From Chitinophagaceae bacterium (lineage in GTDB: Bacteria; Bacteroidota; Bacteroidia; Chitinophagales; Chitinophagaceae): 64,000 nucleotides of DNA. The stretch covers positions 248,001 to 312,000 of the forward strand of contig JADJLJ010000001.1 in the NCBI GenBank assembly GCA_016710165.1, read 5' to 3'. Below are positions 14,836 through 23,988 of the stretch, in pieces; position 1 is the first letter of the stretch, and each line of letters begins with the position of its first letter. The notes beneath the pieces were generated by a model. The model made no database searches. It had not been told where the DNA came from and worked only from the letters and a program-made list of their open reading frames with translations. Made by a program: the position numbers and the translations under genes.

Positions 14836-16092
14836 ATGACCGAACGGTTGCTGCAATACATCTGGCAGTTTCAATACTTCAATGCCAAAGAACTATTTAC
14901 CTCCGAAGCGGAGTTGTTGCAGGTGATACACCCGGGAATGTATAATACCAACCAGGGGCCTGATTTTACTGATGCAAAGATCAACATAGAAGGAACGGTA
15001 TGGGCCGGCAGCATTGAATTGCATATCAATAGTTCCGACTGGAAGAACCATAAGCACAGCAGTGATAAGAATTATAAGAATGTGATCCTGCACGTGGTCT
15101 GGCAGCATGATGTTGACCTGCACCTCCCGTTCTCAACCCTGGTGCTGCAGGATAAAGTGCCCAAAATATTACTGCACAGGTACGATGAACTGATGCGGGC
15201 AGACTCCTTTATCCCCTGCGAAAGAAATATTCATTCCGCCAGTGCCATAACCTGGACATCGTGGAAGGAGCGGCTGCTGGTGGAAAGGCTGCAGTTGAAA
15301 ACAGGGTTTATTTCAGGCTTTCTGCAAAAAAATAATTTCCATTGGGAGGAAACCCTCTGGTGGTTGATGGCAAGGAATTTTGGTTCCAGGCTAAACAGTG
15401 AAGCATTTGAGATCATCGCACGATCAATTCCGGTAAGCATCCTGGCAAAACACAAGAACCAGGTCCAGGAGGTAGAGGCCCTCTTGTTTGGCCAGGCCGG
15501 GTTGCTGGATGCAGCATTCACCGAAGAGTATCCCAAACTGCTGCAACGGGAATACCGGTTCCTGAAAAAGAAATATAGACTGACAGGCCCGGGACCAAAC
15601 CTGCTTTTTCTCCGTATGCGTCCTTCCAATTTTCCCACGGTAAGGCTGGCACAATTGGCCATATTGGTACATGAGCGGCTGCACCTGTTCTCCCGGATAA
15701 AAGAAAGCGCGGGGCTGAAAGAAATAATGGAATTGCTGCAGGTAACCGCCAATGATTACTGGCACTATCACTATGTGTTTGACGAGATCTCCGCATTTAA
15801 AAAGAAAAAACTGGGGGCACAGATGACCGGTAATATCCTGGTCAATACCGTGATCCCGATCCTGTTTGCTTACGGTCATCATCAAAATGAAAATGGGTAT
15901 AAGGACAAAGCGCTCAGGTGGCTGGAAGAGATCGCTGCAGAGAAGAACGAGATCACCCGTGGCTTCTCATCCCTGCAACTGCCGAATAGAACGGCTTTCG
16001 ATTCGCAGGCTTTCATCCAGCTTAAGAATGCGTATTGCAATAAAAAACGCTGCCTCGACTGTGCTATAGGGAATAAACTGCTAAGAAGCTGA
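14836..16092 (+). CDS. DUF2851 family protein
   Basis: A 418-residue protein matching the Bacteroidota DUF2851 family: N-terminal YIWQFQYFNAKEL, NQGPDFTDAKINI and GSIELHINSSDWKNHKHSSD (about residues 40-80), and a C-terminal cysteine cluster CNKKRCLDCAIG that may bind a metal. The GSIELH plus DF...D residues resemble a PD-(D/E)XK nuclease-like core, which is an inference from shape only. No signal peptide. Function unknown. Confidence 0.85.
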   Translation: MTERLLQYIWQFQYFNAKELFTSEAELLQVIHPGMYNTNQGPDFTDAKINIEGTVWAGSIELHINSSDWKNHKHSSDKNYKNVILHVVWQHDVDLHLPFSTLVLQDKVPKILLHRYDELMRADSFIPCERNIHSASAITWTSWKERLLVERLQLKTGFISGFLQKNNFHWEETLWWLMARNFGSRLNSEAFEIIARSIPVSILAKHKNQVQEVEALLFGQAGLLDAAFTEEYPKLLQREYRFLKKKYRLTGPGPNLLFLRMRPSNFPTVRLAQLAILVHERLHLFSRIKESAGLKEIMELLQVTANDYWHYHYVFDEISAFKKKKLGAQMTGNILVNTVIPILFAYGHHQNENGYKDKALRWLEEIAAEKNEITRGFSSLQLPNRTAFDSQAFIQLKNAYCNKKRCLDCAIGNKLLRS

Positions 16093-16134
16093 TCTTATCA
16101 CTGGCCCGGCCATCTGCAATGTTCCCGTAATGGA

Positions 16135-16542
16135 TCATCCCCAGTGGTACTCCACATTTGTCTGCAGGTCGGGGTGCAGGCTTTTCATCACCGGGCAGTT
16201 GTCGCCGGTCCGTTGCAGCACGATCCTGTCTTTTTCATCCAGGTTCAGCGTTGCAGGGAAATTCAATATAACGTCGATCCTGCCAATGCGCCTGGGGTCA
16301 TTCAGCATGTGTTTGGTGACCGAAATGGAAGTATTCACGAGGTCAATATTCATGTCATTTGCCTTAATGCCCATGGTGGTGATGATGCAGGTGGCCAGGG
16401 CAACACAAACCGTATCGGTAGGGCTGAAGCGCTCGCCCTTGCCCCGGTTATCAGTAGGGGCATCGGTCTCGATGACCGTGCCGCTTTGCAGGTGGGTGCA
16501 TTCACAGCGCAAATGGCCTTTGTAAACGATCGAAGCAGTCAT
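16135..16542 (-). CDS. OsmC-family peroxiredoxin-like protein
   Basis: A 135-residue OsmC/Ohr superfamily protein. The two reactive cysteines are Cys52 (in TDTVCVALATC, after SP at 40-41) and Cys116 (in GDNCPVMKSL), the classic pair for thiol-dependent reduction of organic hydroperoxides. The sequence is of the YhfA/OsmC type rather than Ohr. ATG start. It is convergent with DUF2851 and divergent from the outer-membrane protein at 16665. Confidence 0.88.
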   Translation of the reverse strand: MTASIVYKGHLRCECTHLQSGTVIETDAPTDNRGKGERFSPTDTVCVALATCIITTMGIKANDMNIDLVNTSISVTKHMLNDPRRIGRIDVILNFPATLNLDEKDRIVLQRTGDNCPVMKSLHPDLQTNVEYHWG

Positions 16543-16628
16543 TTGTTAAAAATTTATTTTTTAGGAAGTTTATGGGCCAAAATGCAGCGGTTCTTACTCC
16601 AAATGTATCATCTTTACTGACGGCACTG

Positions 16629-16636
16629 TATTTTTG
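16629..16636 (+). promoter_or_regulatory. Bacteroidota-type -7 box
   Basis: TATTTTTG matches TAnnTTTG exactly and lies 28 bases upstream of the ATG at 16665. A convincing TTTG box at -33 is not seen. Confidence 0.4.
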
Positions 16637-16664
16637 CATAAATTTACGACTGTAAAAAGTTTAC

Positions 16665-17459
16665 ATGAAACGATTAGTGATCTTTATTGCCTTCATAGGT
16701 CTTTCGGCAGCCATTTTTGCACAGGAGACCAATAAGTCACCACGCAAGAAGAGCCGGAAGGAAGAAAAACGGGAAAAGATAAATGCCATGATCCGGCTGG
16801 AAGAAGAAGGTGTGATCGCCTACAAAAAACACTTTTTGTTTGGGGTGAAACTGATATCGGATGGCTACGGGATATTCTTTGAGAAAGGTTATTCCAGGTC
16901 CATACGCAGGTCTACCTTGTACCAGATTGAGATAAGCGAACGCAAACACCAGAAAGAAGAAAAACAAAGTAACCCGCTGGCATCCACTGCCCCGCTTATT
17001 TATGGTAAGATCAATTATTTTTACCCGGTAAAACTGGGCGTACAGAAACAGTTCCTGCTCGGTAATAAAAGCAATAAGAACGGCGTAAGCATTACTGCAA
17101 ATGTGGGAGGAGGTATTACCCTTGGTGTGCTGCGGGCCTATGAAGTGGAAGTGGACAAGGCAGGAGAACATACCTATGTGCGGTATGATTCTCCTGATAG
17201 TTTACTGTTCATCAATGGCCCCTACTATGGCGGGCCGAATTTGGGCAGGGGCTGGAATCATTTGAAGTTAACACCCGGGCTCTATGTAAAACCGGCGCTT
17301 CGTTTTGATTACGGCCGTTACAACGATCTTGTTTCGGCTATTGAAACAGGTGTGGTAGCTGAATTTTATTCAAAGAAGGTCCCGCAGATGCTCTATAACA
17401 AACAAAAACAATTTTTCTTTACCGCTTATGTTGCCTTTGAGTTCGGAAGGAGAAAATAA
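16665..17459 (+). CDS. Predicted outer-membrane beta-barrel protein, function unknown
   Basis: A 264-residue protein with a Sec signal peptide (MKRLVIFIAFIGLSAAIFAQ), a short highly basic segment (KKSRKEEKREK), and then alternating beta-strand pattern with aromatic girdles (KINYFYPVKLGVQKQFLLG, LTPGLYVKPALRFDYG) ending FFFTAYVAFEFGRRK. This is the look of a small outer-membrane barrel. I do not recognise the family beyond similar proteins in Chitinophagaceae. It lies 23 bases before lipA on the same strand and may share its transcript; a TAnnTTTG box precedes it. Confidence 0.7.
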   Translation: MKRLVIFIAFIGLSAAIFAQETNKSPRKKSRKEEKREKINAMIRLEEEGVIAYKKHFLFGVKLISDGYGIFFEKGYSRSIRRSTLYQIEISERKHQKEEKQSNPLASTAPLIYGKINYFYPVKLGVQKQFLLGNKSNKNGVSITANVGGGITLGVLRAYEVEVDKAGEHTYVRYDSPDSLLFINGPYYGGPNLGRGWNHLKLTPGLYVKPALRFDYGRYNDLVSAIETGVVAEFYSKKVPQMLYNKQKQFFFTAYVAFEFGRRK

Positions 17460-17482
17460 GATATTACCCAGAATTTACTTTC

Positions 17483-18402
17483 ATGACAGAGTTGCCCGTG
17501 ATTGACGGAATCGTTGAACAAAAACCAAAGAAGCCAAACTGGCTAAGGGTCAAGTTGCCTATTGGCGAAGAATACCGCCACGTAAGGAATTTAGTGGATA
17601 CCCATAAACTGCACACCATTTGTGAAAGCGGCAATTGCCCCAATATGGGCGAATGCTGGGGCGAAGGCACCGCAACTTTCATGATACTGGGCAATATCTG
17701 TACCCGTAGTTGTGGCTTTTGCAATGTAGCTACCGGCCGGCCCCTGGAAGTGGATTGGGATGAACCGCAACGGGTGGCGGAAGCCATCAACCTGATGAAG
17801 GTTAAACATGCGGTCATTACGTCGGTCGACCGGGATGAACTGCAGGATGGTGGTTCCATCATCTGGTACAATACCATTAAAGCAGTAAAGGCATTAAACC
17901 CGGAAACAACGCTGGAAACACTCATTCCTGATTTTAAAGCCGAGCGGGAGAATATTCAACGCATCATTGAAGCAGCACCGGAAGTGGTGAGCCATAATAT
18001 TGAGACCACAGAAAGACTGACACGCCAGGTACGTATCCAGGCTAAGTATTGGCGGAGCATGGAAACGCTGCGTACACTTAAAGAAGGTGGTATGCGGACC
18101 AAGAGCGGTATCATGCTCGGATTGGGTGAAACAAAAGAAGAAGTGATCCGGACGCTGAAAGACCTGAAGGAAAACCAGGTGGATGTAGTGACCATCGGCC
18201 AGTATCTTCAGCCAACCAGAAACATTTACCGGTTGCCCGTTTTGTTCATCCCGATGAATTTGCTGAATTCAGGGAGATAGGATACGAACTTGGGTTTGAT
18301 TATGTGGAAAGCGGGCCGCTGGTGCGTTCTTCGTACCATAGTGAAAAGCACGTGATACCCGGCTATGGCCGTAGTAAATGGCAGGAGGAAAAAATCAACT
18401 AG
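17483..18402 (+). CDS. lipA: Lipoyl synthase LipA, frameshifted near the C-terminus
   Basis: Radical-SAM enzyme that inserts two sulfurs into octanoyl groups on lipoate-dependent complexes. The auxiliary cluster segment CESGNCPNMGEC and the radical-SAM motif CTRSCGFC are both intact. The uninterrupted frame ends early at 18280 (265 residues) with an aberrant tail after YLQPTRN. One added A in the AAA run at 18220-18222 restores the family sequence: KHLPVARFVHPDEFAEF, then GFDYVESGPLVRSSYHS, ending at the TAG at 18400-18402, for a normal 306 residues. The sequence as given therefore has a one-base deletion; whether real or a sequencing error is not decidable here. Confidence 0.93.
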
Positions 18403-18419
18403 CTACACCTTATATTTGA

Positions 18420-18446
18420 AGCCGGATTTACTCCGGCTTTTTTTTT
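18420..18446 (+). terminator. Rho-independent terminator after lipA
   Basis: AGCCGGA (18420-18426), loop TTTAC, TCCGGCT (18432-18438), then a run of T to 18446. It follows the restored lipA stop by 17 bases, which supports the longer lipA reading. Confidence 0.88.
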
Positions 18447-18456
18447 AAATCTGCTT

Positions 18457-19230
18457 ATGAAATATTCACTTTTGTACAATACGGATGCCTGGATACTCTG
18501 CAGTATTCTTTTTGTTTTGATGGTGGGTATGGTTTATTTCGGCCTGTTACTCCGGCATAAGGCCATTACCAGAGCCGAAGGGCTGGGGCCTGTTGAAGCA
18601 TCGTTATTCGGCCTGCTTGCCCTGATGCTGGCATTTACTTTTGGTGAAGCGGATTCACGTTTTGATGCAAGAAGAAAGATCATCATTACGGAAGCAAACA
18701 ATATTGGCACAGCCATACTGCGGGCAGATATGTATGGCGACAGTGAACGGCTTGCTTTCAGGAAAGATTTTACCGCCTATGTGGAAGCCAGGATAAATTA
18801 TTATGAGGTAAAAAGGGATAAGGCAAAGATCACTGTTGCGAAAGAACAGGCAGGCAGGTATGCGGCTTTACTCTGGAAGAGAGCTGCCGGTCTGTCGAAG
18901 GATCCTGCAAATCTTGCTGCCAGCAACCAGATGATGCCTGCATTGAATGCCATGATCGATATTGCCACTGAGAGAGAAGCTGCATCCGTGGCAACGGTTC
19001 CTGAATCGGTGCTTATATTGTTATTTATAATTTCGCTTTGCTGCAGCTTTTTTATCGGCTACTGCCTGGAACCCGGCAAGCGGCTCAACCAACTGGCTGT
19101 GGCTGGGTTTATCTTTCTTACCACTGTTGTTATTTATGTGATCATTGATCTCGACAGACCAAGGCGGGGCATCATTACCATGGACAATAACCAGCAGTAC
19201 ATTAAAGACCTCCGTGAAATGGTAAAGTAG
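18457..19230 (+). CDS. Bestrophin-like (DUF4239) membrane protein
   Basis: A 257-residue membrane protein with hydrophobic segments at about residues 12-32, 46-64, 176-196 and 205-226. The stretch ASLFGLLALMLAFTFGEADSR followed by RFDARRKIIITEANNIGTA is the hallmark of the DUF4239 'bestrophin-like' family; a conserved DLDRPRRG follows the last membrane segment. Transport activity is not proven for this family. Single gene after the lipA terminator. Confidence 0.78.
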   Translation: MKYSLLYNTDAWILCSILFVLMVGMVYFGLLLRHKAITRAEGLGPVEASLFGLLALMLAFTFGEADSRFDARRKIIITEANNIGTAILRADMYGDSERLAFRKDFTAYVEARINYYEVKRDKAKITVAKEQAGRYAALLWKRAAGLSKDPANLAASNQMMPALNAMIDIATEREAASVATVPESVLILLFIISLCCSFFIGYCLEPGKRLNQLAVAGFIFLTTVVIYVIIDLDRPRRGIITMDNNQQYIKDLREMVK

Positions 19231-19265
19231 CAACTACCGGTTAGATTTGCTGCAATGGCCAATCA

Positions 19266-20324
19266 ATGTATATACATATGATCATGATAAAATGCAAAGA
19301 GATGCGGAAAAGATGGAGGGACCGGTTATCAGTATTCACATGTAAATGGCCGGGTATTTATTACCGGGTTGTTATATACCTGTTCTTTTTATTATTAAAT
19401 CAGCCAGTATCTTTTGCCCAGGTCAAATGGGTAAATGTTGATTCTTTGTATGCCCCCTTGCCGTCTTCGGTACAGGTTTTTAAAACAACCGATCCGCTGG
19501 ACGGGAACCCATTCATTGCGTATTATGTAAAGGCAAAACTGAAGGACAGAAACCTCAATTTTACTGTAGATACCACGCTTGGCAGAAGGTTGACCCCCGC
19601 TAAATTTTATGAGAAGAACGGCCAGCCGCTCCTGGTGGTGAATTGTACATTCTTCAATTTTGATAAGAACCAGAACCTGAATACAGTGATCAAGGAAGGA
19701 AAACTGGTTGGGTATAACAACCATTCTCTTCCCATGCGGGGAAAGGATACCTTTCAATACAGGCACCCATTGGCAAGTGCTTTTGGAATTGACCGGAAAC
19801 GGAATGCGGATATTGCATGGACATTGACTGATTCTTCCAGGAAATTTGCTTATGCCAGCCAGGTACCAGGTATGAAACCGGTCAAGGACTCCGTTTCAAG
19901 ACCTTCGTTCCAATACCTTCTCCATAACTATTCCTATTTGAGCTATAAAAAGTGGAAGATGAGAACTGCCATTGGCGGTGGCCCCGTGATCGTGCAGAAC
20001 GGGCAGGTGAAGATCAGCAATGAAGAGGAATTGAAATTTGCCGGTAAGGCAATCAACGATAAACATCCCCGTACCTGCATTGGGTATACAAATAACGGCC
20101 ATCTCATCATCCTGGTCATCCAGGGCCGTTTTCCCGGCCTTGCCGAAGGTGCTACCCTTGAACAGGAAGCCAAACTGCTGATAGACCTTGGCTGCGTGGA
20201 AGCCCTGAACCTCGATGGCGGCGGCAGCAGCTGCATGCTCATTAATGGCAAAGAGACCATTGAACCCAGTGATAAGGGAGGCCAGCGACCGGTTCCTGCT
20301 GTCTTCATCATCTCAAAGAACTGA
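19266..20324 (+). CDS. Phosphodiester glycosidase (NAGPA-type) family exported protein
   Basis: A 352-residue protein whose C-terminal two thirds match the phosphodiester glycosidase domain (PF09992), with AIGGGPVIVQNG, HPRTCIGYTNNGHLIILV, GATLEQEAKLLIDLGC and ALNLDGGGSSCM. In mammals the domain uncovers mannose-6-phosphate; bacterial members act on cell-envelope or polysaccharide phosphodiesters, with most substrates unknown. The N-terminus holds a long basic n-region and one hydrophobic stretch ending NQPVSFAQ, read as a signal peptide; ATGs at 19266, 19278 and nearby are all possible starts. Confidence 0.83.
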   Translation: MYIHMIMIKCKEMRKRWRDRLSVFTCKWPGIYYRVVIYLFFLLLNQPVSFAQVKWVNVDSLYAPLPSSVQVFKTTDPLDGNPFIAYYVKAKLKDRNLNFTVDTTLGRRLTPAKFYEKNGQPLLVVNCTFFNFDKNQNLNTVIKEGKLVGYNNHSLPMRGKDTFQYRHPLASAFGIDRKRNADIAWTLTDSSRKFAYASQVPGMKPVKDSVSRPSFQYLLHNYSYLSYKKWKMRTAIGGGPVIVQNGQVKISNEEELKFAGKAINDKHPRTCIGYTNNGHLIILVIQGRFPGLAEGATLEQEAKLLIDLGCVEALNLDGGGSSCMLINGKETIEPSDKGGQRPVPAVFIISKN

Positions 20325-20431
20325 GTGCCGGGTTAACGAAACCCTTAATTTTCCACCAATACTGCTTTTCCGCATAATGCCTGAATACTGGCACGATTTT
20401 TCGTTACAATTAATTAACAAACAAACATTTT

Positions 20432-20502
20432 ATGAAAAAACTGATCTTTTATTATCCATATCCCTGGTTGCTGTGGTGGTAGCTATCATACATAATAGCT
20501 GA
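20432..20502 (+). CDS. Possible very small membrane peptide (needs one-base correction)
   Basis: ATGAAAAAACTG begins at 20432 after an A/T-rich leader like that of the next gene. As given, the frame stops after 16 codons. Adding one A to the six-A run at 20435-20440 would give a 23-residue peptide MKKTDLLLSISLVAVVVAIIH plus two residues and TGA, i.e. a single hydrophobic helix. It may be a small membrane protein, a decayed signal peptide, or chance. The rest of the gap 20325-20558 shows nothing. Confidence 0.25.
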
Positions 20503-20558
20503 TCACACCTGGCAATTTTCCGGGTTCATTCTTTGGTAAATAAATTCAATTAAATTTT

Positions 20559-21095
20559 ATGAAAAAGCTGACTTTAGGCTTGTCACTGGCATTGGCAGCC
20601 GTAGTATTTGCTGTGATCTCCTGCCAAAAGGAGAGTAGTAATAATTCAGGTACTTCAACCCTTAATATACGGTTGACAGATGCGCCCACGCATTTTGATG
20701 AAGTGAATGTTGACATCCGGGAGGTGCGGGTGAAATTTTCCGACGATACACTCAGCACCGGTGGATGGGTAACATTGAATACCTATCCCGGCATCTACAA
20801 CCTGCTGGATTATCAGAACGGGGTAGACACGTTGCTGGCTACCGGGGCATTCCCCACCGAAGTGGTAAAAGAGATCCGGTTCATACTGGGACCCAATAAT
20901 ACCATCGTTGATACACTCGGGGTTGTTCATGCGCTGACCATACCCAGTGGCGCCGAATCGGGACTAAAGATCAAAGTAAATAAGAGACTCCAGGAAACCC
21001 TTGAAACGATCATTATTGATTTTGATGCTGCCCTGTCTGTTAAACAGGAGGGAAACGGCGATTACAAGTTAAGACCCGTTTTAAGAGTCAGATAA
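20559..21095 (+). CDS. DUF4382 domain lipoprotein
   Basis: A 178-residue lipoprotein: signal peptide with lipobox VFAVISC (Cys22), then a Ser/Asn-rich linker and a DUF4382 domain with STLNIRLTDAPTHFDEVNVDI, GGWVTLNTYPGIYNLLDYQNG, and the closing IDFDAALSVKQEGNGDYKLRPVLR. These are beta-sandwich surface or periplasmic proteins common in Bacteroidota with no assigned activity. A strong shared terminator follows. Confidence 0.85.
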   Translation: MKKLTLGLSLALAAVVFAVISCQKESSNNSGTSTLNIRLTDAPTHFDEVNVDIREVRVKFSDDTLSTGGWVTLNTYPGIYNLLDYQNGVDTLLATGAFPTEVVKEIRFILGPNNTIVDTLGVVHALTIPSGAESGLKIKVNKRLQETLETIIIDFDAALSVKQEGNGDYKLRPVLRVR

Positions 21096-21114
21096 TTCTA
21101 TGTGAACTGATTAG

Positions 21115-21140
21115 AAACAGCCCTCATTTGAGGGCTGTTT
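21115..21140. terminator. Bidirectional terminator
   Basis: AAACAGCCCTC (21115-21125), loop ATTT, GAGGGCTGTTT (21130-21140): 11 perfect pairs with A and T flanks on both sides, between the convergent DUF4382 and ROK kinase genes. Confidence 0.92.
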
Positions 21141-21157
21141 TATTTTAAGGGATCTTA

Positions 21158-22129
21158 TCAATCATTCATCTCCCAAACCAGGGCACTGGCCCCCAATATC
21201 GCGGCATCTGCTTCCTTTAATTCACTAAACAGCAGCTTCACCTTATTCTGGAAAATGGGCAGCAGGTTCATCTCCATGTGCTTACGGGTCGGGTTCAGCA
21301 GCAGGTTGCCCGCCTTGGTCAGTCCGCCAAACAATACAATGGCCGCAGGGGAGGAGAACATGATGAAATTGGCCAGCGATTCTCCCAGAATCTGCCCGGT
21401 GAATTCAAAAATGCTGTTGGCAATATTATCACCCTGCATGGCACATTCATATACCGATTCACTGGTAAGGTCGTTGATGCTGTAGTTGCGCAGCAGGCTT
21501 GGCTCTTCGGGGTGCTTGGTAAGCATTTCGATGGCTGTTTCCCTTACACCGGTGGCCGATGCATAGGATTCCAGGCTGCCCCGCATGCCCGTACTCTTGT
21601 GTAACCTGCCGCCCGGCCGGATGATGGTATGGCCCAGTTCACCGGCAAAGCCATCATGCCCCACCACGATCTTCCCGTCTATAACGATCCCGCTTCCCAC
21701 ACCGGTTCCCAGGGTGATGGTGATGAAGTGCCGCATATTCCTGCAGGCGCCATACATCATTTCGCCCACGGCAGCAGCGTTGGCGTCGTTGGTGAGCCTC
21801 GCCTGCAGCCCGAATTTTTTATGAACCAGTTCTGCCAGGGGTATGATACCCTTCCATTTCAGGTTGGGAGCGTATTCGATGGTACCTGTATAAATATTCC
21901 CATTGGGGGCGCCGATGCCAATGCCTGCAAAATTCTTAATGCCGCCCGACTTATCGATCATGGGCATTAATTTGTTGTACAGGTCCTCTATAAAATCCTC
22001 CACTACCTCGTGTTCATTGCTGGCGATGCGGTCCTGTTCCAGTATTTCGCCTTTATTATTTACGATACCAAACTTGGTGGTGGTGCCGCCTATGTCGATG
22101 CCTATCGCATAATCTTTCCTGGTTGCCAT
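21158..22129 (-). CDS. ROK-family glucokinase-like sugar kinase
   Basis: A 323-residue ROK protein that likely phosphorylates glucose (or a related hexose) with ATP. The phosphate-1 loop IGIDIGGTTTKFG (8-20), LTNDANAAAVGE, LGTGVGSGIVIDGK and FAGELGHTII are clear. The zinc-binding CxCGxxGCxE motif of most ROK kinases is replaced by GRLHKSTGMRGSLESYAS, with no cysteine, although the following ESYAS is kept. No DNA-binding domain, so it is a kinase not a repressor. It sits 53 bases after the sugar transporter on the same strand, giving an uptake-and-phosphorylation pair next to the glycogen genes. Confidence 0.88.
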   Translation of the reverse strand: MATRKDYAIGIDIGGTTTKFGIVNNKGEILEQDRIASNEHEVVEDFIEDLYNKLMPMIDKSGGIKNFAGIGIGAPNGNIYTGTIEYAPNLKWKGIIPLAELVHKKFGLQARLTNDANAAAVGEMMYGACRNMRHFITITLGTGVGSGIVIDGKIVVGHDGFAGELGHTIIRPGGRLHKSTGMRGSLESYASATGVRETAIEMLTKHPEEPSLLRNYSINDLTSESVYECAMQGDNIANSIFEFTGQILGESLANFIMFSSPAAIVLFGGLTKAGNLLLNPTRKHMEMNLLPIFQNKVKLLFSELKEADAAILGASALVWEMND

Positions 22130-22182
22130 ATTAACTGCAATTAGTGATGAATAAGATACCGGGTATGTTTTGCATACCGGGA

Positions 22183-23877
22183 TTAATGTCCGCCTCCTTC
22201 AACCTGTGCATCGTAGTCAATGCCCTGGCGCTTCAGGATGCCTTTTACTGCAAAGGCAAAGAAAGCCAGGTACGCAAAACAAACAACGGCTACCCAGTAT
22301 GACTGATGAATACCTATTACGTCAGCGATCTTCCCCTGGATAGGCGGAATGATACCACCTCCCAATATCATCATGATGAGGAAGGCAGATCCTTCCGTAG
22401 TGTATTTTCCCAATCCTGCAATGGACAACGTAAAAATACAGGGCCACATGATGGAACAGAATAACCCGCCGCTTAAAAAGGCATAGACAGAGATCGTGCC
22501 GGTTGTTAAGGTACCTATGATCATGGCTGCAACACCCAATACCCCAAAGATCATTAAGGTTCTGGCTGGTTTGTCTTTGCTGAAGTAAAAAGCAGCTATC
22601 TGGATCAATACACAGACTACATAGAAATACAATTTTTGCATATCATACTTTGCCAGTGTATTCACTCCGATGATGACCCCGAAGGCAATTAACGGTACAA
22701 TGATCTGCAGCAGGATCTTTGCATTGTTTGATAATTTAAATGCACTAACAGCCCCTGCCCAGCGCCCGATCATTAAACTTCCCCAATACATGGAAATATA
22801 GGGCGCTGCTTCCGAGGACTGAAATCCACCGAATTCAGGTTGCTTGAGCAGTTCACTTAAATTACTTCCTATGGAGACTTCCACACCTACGTACACAAAA
22901 ATGGCCAGCATGCCCAGCACCAGTTGCGGGTATTTCATGGCGCCCCATCCCACGGCATTTTTCTTAGCACTCATATTGGCAGCCAGCAGGCCGATCACTA
23001 CCACGGCCAGGGCACCCAGCAGCCAGTTCAGCCGGTAAGCTTCCAATGCATGTTTCTCGGCATCGGTTGCATTGCTGAGATCTGTTTTGTAACTGCTGAA
23101 TACGGGTACGAACATGATTATTAAAAGCCCGGTCATGATAAGTAAGGTGTACAGGGCCTTGGTGCCGCTTTCCACTCTTTCGAGCGAAATTCCTGCGGGA
23201 ACTTTTTTGGAGAAATAGAACAATGCCGCAGCGCCGATGAACAAGGCGCCTACACAGGTGTACAGGATGATCACTTTGCTTAAACTGAGACTGGCAATCT
23301 TCTCATCAGTAATGGCAGCCGTTGATCCAAAGAGCGCAATGGCCACCACAATGGGCCCGATCGTTGTTCCGAATGAATTGATGCCTCCCCCGAGATTCAC
23401 CCGGCTGGTACCGGTGGAAGGATCGCCCAGTGAGATCGCAAAGGGCTGGGCGGCGGTTTGCTGTAAAGAAAATCCAAGTGCCACTATGAACAGTCCAACC
23501 AACATGCCTGCAAACGTGTTGGCATTTACTGCGATGATCATGGCGGCTGCACCCAGTGCAGAGAAAAGCAATCCATACACAATGCTTTTTTTATACCCCC
23601 ATTTACCCACCAGGTCTTTACCTCCGAATGCACCGTATGCAAAAAGCATCAGGGCGCCGATGTAATAGGCGGTGTAAAATGCAAAGTCAATCAACTGGCT
23701 TTGAAACTGGTCTAAATGGAAGTAATGTTTGCAGAATGGAATAAACACGCTGTTGCCAGCTGCAATGAATCCCCAAAAGAAAAAAACGGTGACCAGGGTG
23801 CTTAGTGCACCATAGTTGGTTTCTTTCAGCGCCGGGCCGTTTTTGGGGGTGATCAGATCTTGTTGTTCTGTTTGCAT
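22183..23877 (-). CDS. FucP-type MFS sugar transporter
   Basis: A 564-residue polytopic membrane protein with about twelve membrane helices, matching the FHS/FucP-GluP branch of MFS (FFFWGFIAAGNSVFIPFCKHYF; PFAISLGDPSTGTSRVNLGGGINSFGTTIGP; MYWGSLMIGRWAGA; GGGIIPPIQGKIAD). Members cotransport protons with glucose, galactose, fucose or similar. It is longer than FucP (about 440) because of extra hydrophobic segments in the middle, as is common in Bacteroidota. It precedes the ROK kinase and is divergent from glgA, which points to glucose as a likely substrate (inference). Confidence 0.9.
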   Translation of the reverse strand: MQTEQQDLITPKNGPALKETNYGALSTLVTVFFFWGFIAAGNSVFIPFCKHYFHLDQFQSQLIDFAFYTAYYIGALMLFAYGAFGGKDLVGKWGYKKSIVYGLLFSALGAAAMIIAVNANTFAGMLVGLFIVALGFSLQQTAAQPFAISLGDPSTGTSRVNLGGGINSFGTTIGPIVVAIALFGSTAAITDEKIASLSLSKVIILYTCVGALFIGAAALFYFSKKVPAGISLERVESGTKALYTLLIMTGLLIIMFVPVFSSYKTDLSNATDAEKHALEAYRLNWLLGALAVVVIGLLAANMSAKKNAVGWGAMKYPQLVLGMLAIFVYVGVEVSIGSNLSELLKQPEFGGFQSSEAAPYISMYWGSLMIGRWAGAVSAFKLSNNAKILLQIIVPLIAFGVIIGVNTLAKYDMQKLYFYVVCVLIQIAAFYFSKDKPARTLMIFGVLGVAAMIIGTLTTGTISVYAFLSGGLFCSIMWPCIFTLSIAGLGKYTTEGSAFLIMMILGGGIIPPIQGKIADVIGIHQSYWVAVVCFAYLAFFAFAVKGILKRQGIDYDAQVEGGGH

Positions 23878-23988
23878 GTCGTTAAAAATTTTATGGCTGA
23901 AAGTAAAATAAATTGGGCAGCATGAAAAATTTAATTTAATTGGTTTGAAACAAAATGATTGCTAAATTGACCTGTATAAATCAGCAGC

